The notes below the pieces were generated by a model, which ran no database searches, was not told where the DNA came from, and saw nothing but the letters and a program-made list of their open reading frames with translations. DNA of 41,182 nt, taken from contig WAKO01000018.1 in the NCBI GenBank assembly GCA_015523325.1, positions 1 through 41,182 of the forward strand, written 5' to 3'. Positions 9,622 through 17,414 of this stretch are shown piece by piece. Made by a program: the position numbers and the translations under genes. This stretch comes from Microcaldota archaeon. Lineage in GTDB: Archaea; Micrarchaeota; Micrarchaeia; Anstonellales; J096. Position 1 is the first letter of the stretch. Every line of letters begins with the position of its first letter.

Positions 9622-10797
9622 ATGTTTGATCTTCAACAACAAATAATTGATTACCTTTTCATTATAGGAGAAATAATTGTTGCATTTTTGCTTATTGAGC
9701 TAGTATTTAAGGTTTTTCTAAAGCTTGCTTCAAAGGTTACCCAAAAAACAAAGTCAGACCTTGATGATAAGATTATAGAAGAAATTAATAGGAAAGCAAA
9801 ATACTTGAGTGCTCTTTTAGCTGTATTTCTAGTGTTAAATTATAATTATGGAAACTTTTTGATTGGAGGGATGAGTCTCTATGATTTATTCTTAATAGGT
9901 CTTATAGTAATTGCTGGAAGCTCAGCAATAAGGATAGTTGGCCTTTTTTTAGAGTTCTACTTCACAGTAATAGCTCCTAAAACTGGAAGAAAAATAGAGA
10001 GAGAAGCATATCATTTAGTAAAGAACATTGTGCTCTACAGTCTTTATGTAATTTTAGCTATAACTGTTTTGGGAGTTATTGGGATTGATATAACTCCTAT
10101 GATCGCAGGTTTAGGAGTCGCTGGAATAGCTGTTGGTTTGGCTTTGCAAGATACTTTGAGTAATTTCTTCTCTGGAATCTACATACTTTTAGACAGGCCA
10201 ATAAAGCTTGGAGATTATGTTAAGATTGGCAACATTGAGGGAATTGTTACAGACATAGGGTGGAGAAGTACAAAGGTAATAACTTGGAATAACATACTTG
10301 TTATAATACCGAATAGGAAAGTTGCTGATGAAATAATAATAAACTACTTTAAGCCAACAGATCCTATTGTTCATGTCATTGAGTTCGGAGTTGAGTATGG
10401 AAGTGATATTGAAAAGGTTAAGGAGATTGCTTTAAAAGTAATAGAGGAGTTGAAAAAGGAAGGCCTTGTTTTAGAAGACCAACCAAGCTGGGTTGCATTT
10501 AGGGAATTTGGAGAAAGCTCACTTAATTTTAAAGCTGGTCTTTGTGTAACAAATTATAGAAAGAGGTTTTCTGTTCAAGAAGTGTTTTTGAGTAAGCTTT
10601 ACAAGGAGTTTGGGAAAAATGGAATAGGAATTCCATTTCCTACAAGAACAGTTTATTTAAGAAGTGAAAAAGGAAGTGAAAAAGAAGAAAAATATGAAGA
10701 AAAGGAGGAGAGTGAAAAAAGCTCTAAATCTTCCAAATCTTCTAAAAGTAAAGCTTCAAAGAGTAAATCAAAGCAATCTAAAAGGAAGAAGAAATAA
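9622..10797 (+). CDS. mscS: MscS-family mechanosensitive ion channel
   Basis: GLGVAGIAVGLALQDTLSNFFSGIYILLDRPIKLGDYVKIGNIEGIVTDIGWRSTKV. Low-complexity Ser/Lys C-terminal tail. Confidence 0.93.
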   Translation: MFDLQQQIIDYLFIIGEIIVAFLLIELVFKVFLKLASKVTQKTKSDLDDKIIEEINRKAKYLSALLAVFLVLNYNYGNFLIGGMSLYDLFLIGLIVIAGSSAIRIVGLFLEFYFTVIAPKTGRKIEREAYHLVKNIVLYSLYVILAITVLGVIGIDITPMIAGLGVAGIAVGLALQDTLSNFFSGIYILLDRPIKLGDYVKIGNIEGIVTDIGWRSTKVITWNNILVIIPNRKVADEIIINYFKPTDPIVHVIEFGVEYGSDIEKVKEIALKVIEELKKEGLVLEDQPSWVAFREFGESSLNFKAGLCVTNYRKRFSVQEVFLSKLYKEFGKNGIGIPFPTRTVYLRSEKGSEKEEKYEEKEESEKSSKSSKSSKSKASKSKSKQSKRKKK

Positions 10798-10843
10798 AAA
10801 AGAACATAAATACAATAAACAGCTTAAAACAGCTTTTTAATGG

Positions 10844-11125
10844 TTATTTTTTTGCAATCTTTTTACTTATTTTTTCAAAGTTTTTTTCAAGCCCTTTAAA
10901 TTTATTAAACATTTCTCTATCTCCTGCTATTGCGCTCTTTATCATCATCATCTTTATTACTCTCATCAATGAATCTGCTTCATGCAAGTTTTTCTTTTTT
11001 CTTCTTGAAAATTTTTCTATATAGGTGTTTAATGATTCAAAAGCATCATTTAGAGAGGATTTAGAAAGAGAAGAAACCTTTATGACAGAGCTTAAAGGAG
11101 TTTGAGAACTCTTTTTCCTCTTCAT
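10844..11125 (-). CDS. Short basic protein of unknown function
   Basis: MKRKKSSQTPLSSVIKVSS... about 94 aa. Start chosen to avoid overlap with divergent MBF1. Confidence 0.5.
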   Translation of the reverse strand: MKRKKSSQTPLSSVIKVSSLSKSSLNDAFESLNTYIEKFSRRKKKNLHEADSLMRVIKMMMIKSAIAGDREMFNKFKGLEKNFEKISKKIAKK

Positions 11126-11185
11126 CAATTTTAAATGAATAAAAAGGTTTTTAAACCATGGAGAATCAGAAAGAATAGGGATAGA

Positions 11186-11650
11186 ATGCTCTGTGAGATT
11201 TGTGGAAAAAGAAAAGCAAAAGGAGAGGTTTCTATAGAGGGAGCAATAATACAAGCATGTAATATTTGCATTAAATCCTCACAAGTTGAAAGAGCCAAAC
11301 CCCAAAAACCCTTCAGATTTTCAAAAAAAGATAGGATAAGACCAATTAAGTTTGAAGAAGAAAAGGAGGTTGTTGAGGGTTATGGAAAACTAATAAGAGA
11401 GGCTAGAAGAAAGAAGGGGTTAAGTATAGAGGAGCTTGCAAAGAAAATAAACGAGAAGGCTAGCTACTTAAACCATGTGGAAAAGGAAGAGATGCTTCCT
11501 GATGAGAAGTTAGTTAGAAAGCTTGAAAGGTTTTTAGGAATAAAGTTGGAGAAAAAGGTTGAGGTAGAAGTTGGCTCTCTCAAGCCCTCAAAAAAGAGCT
11601 CCCAAACATTAGAGGATATTGCTGAGATAGAGGGGAATTTATGGGAGTAG
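11186..11650 (+). CDS. mbf1: Archaeal multiprotein bridging factor 1 (zinc ribbon + HTH)
   Basis: MLCEICGKRKAKGEVSIEGA...CNICI zinc region and YGKLIREARRKKGLSIEELAKKINEKASYLNHVE HTH. TATA-like ggtttttaaa about 25 bp before the region upstream of this ATG supports the shorter start. Confidence 0.9.
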   Translation: MLCEICGKRKAKGEVSIEGAIIQACNICIKSSQVERAKPQKPFRFSKKDRIRPIKFEEEKEVVEGYGKLIREARRKKGLSIEELAKKINEKASYLNHVEKEEMLPDEKLVRKLERFLGIKLEKKVEVEVGSLKPSKKSSQTLEDIAEIEGNLWE

Positions 11651-12678
11651 ATTTATCCCCAATCATTCCCAAACATGAGAGAAGCCTTTCTTATTTTAGG
11701 GGAAAAAAGATAGCTATTGATGCATTTAATGCCCTCTACCAATTTTTAGCCTCTATTAGACAGCCAGATGGAACTCCTTTAAAGGATTTGAATGGAAACA
11801 TAACAAGCCATCTCTCAGGAGTGTTTTATAGAACAGTAAATCTTATAGAGAATGGAATAACTCCTATCTATGTTTTTGATGGAAGGGCACCTTCATTTAA
11901 AGAAAAGGAAAGAGAGAAAAGGCTTGCAAAAAAGGAGGAGTATGAGGTTTTGTTAGAAAAAGCTAAGGATTTAGAGATTGAAGTTAGGAAATATGCTCAA
12001 GGAATTTTAAAATTAACAAAAGAGAAAGTTGAAGAAACAAAGGAGCTTTTATCTGCAATGGGTGTTGCTTTTGTTCAAGCCCCTTCTGAAGGAGAAGCTC
12101 AAGCCTCTTATCTTGCAAAAAAAGGCGTGGTTTATGCAACAGCCTCTCAAGATTATGATTCTCTTTTGTTTGGTTCTCCAATACTTTTAAGAAACCTCTC
12201 AATAAGTGGAAAAAGAAAGCTTCCAAATAGAAATGAATACACTTTAATACATCCTGAAGAGATATTTTTGAAGGAAGTTTTGGATTCTAATTCCTTAACA
12301 AGGGAAAAGCTAATTTTTGTAGGTGTCCTTTGTGGAAGTGATTTTAATGAGGGGGTTAGAGGAATAGGGCCAAAAACAGCTTTAAAATTAGTTAAAAAAT
12401 TTGAAAACTGGGAGAATTTGAAAAAATATGTAGAGGAAAAATACTCCCATAGGTTTGAGGAGTATATAGGAGAAGTTATAGAATTCTTTAAAAACCCCCC
12501 AGTAAAGGAAGTTAGTGAAGAAGATATTAGGAGAGGTTCTATTAATAAAGAGAAAGTGGTTGAAATATTGGTGGAGAGGCATGATTTTAGTTTGGATAGG
12601 GTTGAAAACGCTATAAAGAAAATGGAGGAAGGGATTAGAAGGATGCAACAAACTAGCTTGAGCTCTTGGTTAAAATAG
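11641..12678 (+). CDS. fen: Flap endonuclease 1
   Basis: MGVDLSPII, DAFNALYQFLASIRQPDGTPL, YVFDGRAP, APSEGEAQASY, GSDFNEGVRGIGPKTAL; C-terminal PIP box QTSLSSWL. Confidence 0.96.
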   Translation: MGVDLSPIIPKHERSLSYFRGKKIAIDAFNALYQFLASIRQPDGTPLKDLNGNITSHLSGVFYRTVNLIENGITPIYVFDGRAPSFKEKEREKRLAKKEEYEVLLEKAKDLEIEVRKYAQGILKLTKEKVEETKELLSAMGVAFVQAPSEGEAQASYLAKKGVVYATASQDYDSLLFGSPILLRNLSISGKRKLPNRNEYTLIHPEEIFLKEVLDSNSLTREKLIFVGVLCGSDFNEGVRGIGPKTALKLVKKFENWENLKKYVEEKYSHRFEEYIGEVIEFFKNPPVKEVSEEDIRRGSINKEKVVEILVERHDFSLDRVENAIKKMEEGIRRMQQTSLSSWLK

Positions 12679-12741
12679 GATTTTTTGGTTTTTTTTGGTA
12701 AAACCATTTTTAAGCATTCCTAAACAACTAATTTCTTTGTT

Positions 12742-14400
12742 ATGAAAGCTTTGAAAACCACTTCCAAACAAATGGTTAACCTAAACCTTCCAAACATTGC
12801 AACCAATAGAGGAGCAACTAAATCCTTCTCAAGCCCTGAAAGATATTTGCAGGAAGAAGAAATAGTTAAAAGTTATGAAGTGGCTTTGAAAAATATAAAT
12901 GATGATGTTTGGAAAAGATTTGAAGATAATTATAGGACTGTTTTTTCTACTCCTTTGGGGGAGAAGTTAAAGGAAAATATTGCCTCTGTTGTTTATAAGG
13001 TTGGGGATTCCCCATTGTTCTCTGTGGTTTCTGAGTTAAAAAAGATAAAGTTTGTTAAAGGTTCAAACCCTCAATTGCAAGAGGGAATCGCTAAAGAAGT
13101 TGTTGAAAGAATCTTATATGGAGATATCTTAGGAAATGATTTAGGCTTTGAGGAGAAGAAGGAATTACTAAAAGAAGGAATTTCCCTTTTGTCATTTTCT
13201 TTTTCTCTCAGGTTTTTTTATGATGCGTTTGAAGAAAGGAGGAAGAGTGAGGAGGAGAGGCTCAACAAAATAATTTATGCTTCTCAAAGCTTTATTGATG
13301 TACTTCATGAGCTAAATTTAAGAAAAGAGGCTCAATTACTCTCTCTTTGCTTTTTGGAGTTTCTATCAGAGATAAATAAAGATGAAAAGAGAAGAAGGAT
13401 AGGGTGGGAAATATCTAAATGGTGGAAAGAGAATAATGCAAGTCTTTCCTTTTATAGGATTAAGTTAGAGGAAATAATAAAGGAGTTTCTTTCAGAATGT
13501 GAGATTCCTGTACTTATAGAAGGAAGAAATAAGGATGCTTATAGCATTTACAAAAAGTATGTTTCTCTCTCAACAAAAAGAGGGTTAATTAGGTTAACAG
13601 TAAAGGAAATAGATGATGTTTTGGGAATAAGGTGTGTTTGCGATTCTTCTAAAGTAAGAAAGCTCTCAAAGGCATTAATAAGCTTGAACAATTCAGAGTT
13701 TAAGTTGGATGGCTCTAAAGAACATTCAATAACGTTTAGTTTAAAACAAGTGAATGATTATTACCATTTTGGTTATTTTTTGGGAGAAAAGTTTATGGAT
13801 AAAGAGAATGTTAATAAGTTGTGGAAGAGCATATTAGGAGAAATAGAGGTTCCTTTAAACATTGAAAAAAGAAAGAGTGGGTATAGAGGAGTTCATCTAA
13901 AGTTTCTTATTAATATAGAGGATAAGAAAAGGAGTGTTGAAGTTCCTTGTGAAATTCAAATAACTTCTCGTAATTGTTATTCTAATAATGAGTTTGGAAT
14001 AGCTAGCCATATAAATTATAAGAACTCTGAAGTTGGAGGAATAGCTAGGATTTTGAGAGATACTGTTAGAATAGGTTCTAGCTATAAAAGAAAGAATATT
14101 AGGTTTTTGTTTGTTTTAGAAGAGGAAGGAAAAAACCTAAGCATTGATTTTGAGTGTTTCATGTTCCCTGAAAGTTTGGATGCAAAGTTTATAAAGGCAA
14201 ATCTAGCTAACTCCTATTTAGGAAAAACAGTAGTTGTTGATGATTCGTTGGATGAGAGTTTTGTTTATGGGATTAGGGGGCTTTCAAAAATATACTCAAA
14301 TCCTTTAATAACTATATTCTTAAGGAAAAAAGAAGAAAGAAAAAATGTTATTGTTTGTGAGGTAGTTAAGGATAAGTTTGTAGCTAGTGAGTGCAAATAG
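12742..14400 (+). CDS. RelA/SpoT-type (p)ppGpp synthetase-domain protein
   Basis: LIEGRNKDAYSIYKKY...EIDDVLGIRCV...KRKSGYRGVHLKF...VEVPCEIQITSRN...NEFGIASHINYK follows the order and content of the RSH synthetase motifs. No HD hydrolase motif visible in the N-terminus. Confidence 0.85.
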   Translation: MKALKTTSKQMVNLNLPNIATNRGATKSFSSPERYLQEEEIVKSYEVALKNINDDVWKRFEDNYRTVFSTPLGEKLKENIASVVYKVGDSPLFSVVSELKKIKFVKGSNPQLQEGIAKEVVERILYGDILGNDLGFEEKKELLKEGISLLSFSFSLRFFYDAFEERRKSEEERLNKIIYASQSFIDVLHELNLRKEAQLLSLCFLEFLSEINKDEKRRRIGWEISKWWKENNASLSFYRIKLEEIIKEFLSECEIPVLIEGRNKDAYSIYKKYVSLSTKRGLIRLTVKEIDDVLGIRCVCDSSKVRKLSKALISLNNSEFKLDGSKEHSITFSLKQVNDYYHFGYFLGEKFMDKENVNKLWKSILGEIEVPLNIEKRKSGYRGVHLKFLINIEDKKRSVEVPCEIQITSRNCYSNNEFGIASHINYKNSEVGGIARILRDTVRIGSSYKRKNIRFLFVLEEEGKNLSIDFECFMFPESLDAKFIKANLANSYLGKTVVVDDSLDESFVYGIRGLSKIYSNPLITIFLRKKEERKNVIVCEVVKDKFVASECK

Positions 14401-14443
14401 CTTCCTTTCAAGCTTCTTTTTCTTCTCTTTTAAACTCTTCTTT

Positions 14444-15919
14444 TTAGATTACTTCTGTTAGCGTCATAAACCCATTTTCAGCATGCTCCTGAATATGGCA
14501 ATGGTTTACCCACTTTCCCTTATCTAATGGAACAAGCCCTATAACAACCTCATCATAAGGATAAAGAGTTACAGTATCTCTATAAAACCCTTCATCCACA
14601 AACTCTCCATTTCTTGATATTACTTTAAAGAATAAACCATGAAAATGAATGGGGTGAATCCTTCCAGAATTATCTTTTAGCTTAACAATGTTGAATTCCC
14701 CTGCATTGAAAGTGTACTTTATATAATCTGGCCAAGAAACTCCATTAACAGCCCAGAGCATTCCCTTTCCTGGAACCATTTTTAGAGAGTAATCATACCT
14801 ATAATCCTCATCTAATCCAAACGCTTCCCTTAATGTTGGAATGTATTGGTTAATAAAGCTAAACCTCTCCTCTTTTGTTAAATACTGTGTTTTGTTGGTT
14901 TTTCCACTAACATTTATCATTATTAGCTTTTTTCCGGTTATTTCATCATAAATGTAAAATGTTTCCTCTCCTATAATATCTAGATCAACTCTATTTCCAG
15001 GAGCAAAATCAAAAGAAGAGAGTGGAAAAGGCTCTCTAACATAAAATCCATCAACGGCTATAACATATGCTTTATTACCACTTAAGACAAAAACCCTTGC
15101 ATTTGCGGTATTAACTATCCTAAGCCTTAATCTCTCTCCTTTCTTTAGATTTATTACTTCCATTTCCTTTGCATTTGCAGTAATTACATTTCCTATTCTT
15201 CCATTCATCATTATTGCATGCATGTTCTTGAAATTTTCATCTAGCTTAAGTTCCTCCAAATCTTCAAAAAGCCAATCATCTAATATTACTACTTCGTCCT
15301 TATCATAGTATTGAGTTGTGTTGTCTTCAACAACTATGACTCCATAAAGCCCCTTCTCTAATTGCTCCTCTCCTCTTATATGGGGATGGAACCAATAAGT
15401 GCCAGGATCCTTTGGTTTAAACTTGTAGAGAAATCCTTCTCCAGGATTTATTGGAGGTTGAGTAACCCCTGGTACTCCATCCATAGCGTTTGGAACTCTT
15501 ATTCCATGGAAATGGATTGTTGTTTCTTGTTCCAAGTTATTAGTAAAATTTATTACTAAGGTATCCCCTAGCTTAATCCTTATAACATTGTAGAGAGAGC
15601 CATTATAGGTCCAAGCATTTTCCAAAGTTTTTCCTATAACTTCTATGTTTGCTTCTCTAGCCTCCAAATCTATTTTTACTTCTCTATTTGAAATTGGAGA
15701 AAAATTATAGGCTCTCACAAACTCTTCTCTTAGCTCTTCTTTTATCTTAGCTCTTTCTTCTAACTCCACCCTTCCTAGATTTTTGGAGTCTTCAACATTT
15801 TTGCTGTTTTGAGAAACACAACCAGCTAAAAAGAGAGTAGCTCCTAATAGAACAACTATTAGTATCTTTAACTCTCTCTTACTCACAGCTCCTTTCATCA
15901 GAACTCCTATTTTTTTCAT
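14444..15919 (-). CDS. Multicopper oxidase, predicted lipoprotein
   Basis: Lipobox-like LFLAGC; four copper motifs TIHFHG, WFHPHIRG, HPIHFHG, HCHIQEHAENGFM. Confidence 0.93.
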   Translation of the reverse strand: MKKIGVLMKGAVSKRELKILIVVLLGATLFLAGCVSQNSKNVEDSKNLGRVELEERAKIKEELREEFVRAYNFSPISNREVKIDLEAREANIEVIGKTLENAWTYNGSLYNVIRIKLGDTLVINFTNNLEQETTIHFHGIRVPNAMDGVPGVTQPPINPGEGFLYKFKPKDPGTYWFHPHIRGEEQLEKGLYGVIVVEDNTTQYYDKDEVVILDDWLFEDLEELKLDENFKNMHAIMMNGRIGNVITANAKEMEVINLKKGERLRLRIVNTANARVFVLSGNKAYVIAVDGFYVREPFPLSSFDFAPGNRVDLDIIGEETFYIYDEITGKKLIMINVSGKTNKTQYLTKEERFSFINQYIPTLREAFGLDEDYRYDYSLKMVPGKGMLWAVNGVSWPDYIKYTFNAGEFNIVKLKDNSGRIHPIHFHGLFFKVISRNGEFVDEGFYRDTVTLYPYDEVVIGLVPLDKGKWVNHCHIQEHAENGFMTLTEVI

Positions 15920-16030
15920 TTGAACACCTATCCTCCATTCATTACTTCTCTTTAAATGTTTTTCTTTTCATTTTCGTTTCTTAGCTTTGTCTTAGCTTTG
16001 GAAAAGCTTTTATTTTGTAAAAGAGAATTA

Positions 16031-16092
16031 AAAGCAATGATGAAATGAACAACCTCTGATTTATGATGAGAAGAGACAGCGGCTGAGGTGAG
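16031..16092 (+). ncRNA. C/D box guide sRNA in the hsp20 5' leader
   Basis: C box ATGATGA 16037-16043; 12-nt guide AATGAACAACCT; D' box CTGA 16056-16059; 3-nt spacer TTT; C' box ATGATGA 16063-16069; 13-nt guide GAAGAGACAGCGG; D box CTGA 16083-16086. Ends are approximate; terminal stem is weak. Confidence 0.8.
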
Positions 16093-16095
16093 AAA

Positions 16096-16545
16096 ATGAA
16101 GATTGAAGATCCTTATGAAAAAATCAAAAAGTTTAGAGAAGAAATTCTCAGGCTTTTTGATAAATATGGGGAAGTTGATGTTTTAACAGCTTTAGGGAAT
16201 AAGGAAAGAAAAGCTAGCTTTGAGCTCCCAAAAGTGAATTTAAAGGAGAAAAAGAAGGAATATATTTATGAAATAGCCCTTCCCGGAGTGGATAAGGAGG
16301 GAATAGAGGTTGAAATAATTGGGAATAGGTTAATTATTAAAGCAGAGAAAAGAGAAAAAGTGAGAAAAGAGAAAGAGAACATCCTTTATCAGGAAATGTC
16401 TTCAGTTGGTTTTTATAGAGAATTGCCATTAAAAGAGGATGTTGATATAAAGAAGGTTAAAGCCAGCTATAAGGATGGCTTGCTAAAAATAGTAATTCCT
16501 AAAAAAGCTGTTAAAGAAAAAGCAAAGAAGATTAGGGTTGAGTAA
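16096..16545 (+). CDS. hsp20: Small heat shock protein Hsp20 family
   Basis: Alpha-crystallin domain: YIYEIALPGVDKEGIEVEIIGNRLIIKAEKREK...GFYRELPLKEDVDIKKVKASYKDGLLKIVIPKK. Confidence 0.93.
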   Translation: MKIEDPYEKIKKFREEILRLFDKYGEVDVLTALGNKERKASFELPKVNLKEKKKEYIYEIALPGVDKEGIEVEIIGNRLIIKAEKREKVRKEKENILYQEMSSVGFYRELPLKEDVDIKKVKASYKDGLLKIVIPKKAVKEKAKKIRVE

Positions 16546-16610
16546 AAGGTTGAGGTTTAGTAGGAAGTAGAACCATTTATCTTAAATTCTTGTTCTTTAT
16601 TTTTGTTTAT

Positions 16611-17261
16611 ATGAGCTTTCTAAACCTTGAAGAAAAAGTTGGAGAGCTTAGAGGAAAGTTAAAAAAAGCTTATAATGAGTTGCTTTTTAAACATGGCCCT
16701 CAAGGCTGGTGGCCTTTTGTAGAGGATGGAGAAGTAATTTATCATCCAAACTCTTATCATTTTCCTAAGGAAAAGTTTGAAGTTTTCATAGGAGCTATCC
16801 TAACTCAAAACACTTCTTGGAAAAATGTTGAGAAGGCGTTGATTAATCTTTATGAAGAGAACCTCCTTAATGCTGAAGAAATAATAAAAACCCCTCCTCA
16901 AAAGCTTGAAGATTTAATAAAGAGCTCTGGATATTACAGGGTTAAAGCAAAAAAACTAAAAGAGGCTGCAAATTTTTATCTAAGCTTAAAAGCCCCTCCT
17001 TCTAGGCAAGCTTTGCTTTCTGTTTGGGGAATTGGGAAGGAAACAGCTGATTCTATATTGTTGTATGCCTACAACAAGCCCTTCTTTATTGTTGATACCT
17101 ATGCAAGAAGGTTTTTGTCATCCTTAAATTTAATTGAGGGTAAAGAGCCTTATGATAGAATTAGAGCTTTGGTTGAAGCTAGCTTGGAGAAAGATTTTAG
17201 AATATATAATGAGTTTCATGCTTTAATAGTTGAGGAGATGAAGAGAAGAGTTAAGAAATAA
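16611..17261 (+). CDS. HhH-GPD DNA glycosylase, endonuclease III-related (MagIII-like), no Fe-S cluster motif
   Basis: WWPF, GAILTQNTSWKNVEKAL, LLSVWGIGKETADSILLYAYNKPFFIVDTYARR; lacks the terminal four-Cys cluster. Confidence 0.9.
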   Translation: MSFLNLEEKVGELRGKLKKAYNELLFKHGPQGWWPFVEDGEVIYHPNSYHFPKEKFEVFIGAILTQNTSWKNVEKALINLYEENLLNAEEIIKTPPQKLEDLIKSSGYYRVKAKKLKEAANFYLSLKAPPSRQALLSVWGIGKETADSILLYAYNKPFFIVDTYARRFLSSLNLIEGKEPYDRIRALVEASLEKDFRIYNEFHALIVEEMKRRVKK

Positions 17262-17382
17262 CTTCTTTAGTTTTTTAACGAACCTTTTTAAGTCAATCCA
17301 CATAGACCTTTAAAGTTTTTATAAATAAAACTTTAGCTAATCTAGAAAACCTTTATAAATCTTTCGGTTTGCAAATTAATTA

Positions 17383-17401
17383 CTCCCTCTATAAGAGGGG
17401 G
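17383..17401 (+). promoter_or_regulatory. Hairpin in S-layer mRNA 5' leader
   Basis: CTCCCTCT-ATA-AGAGGGGG inverted repeat (8 pairs including one G-U), about 25 bp downstream of TATA-like CTTTATAAATC (about 17351-17361) and 13 nt before the ATG at 17415. Confidence 0.6.
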
Positions 17402-17414
17402 TGGAGTGAGAGAA

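Noticed and set aside
11984-12707. Minus-strand ORFs opposite FEN1
   Set aside because: FEN1 is unambiguous on the plus strand; shadow ORFs.
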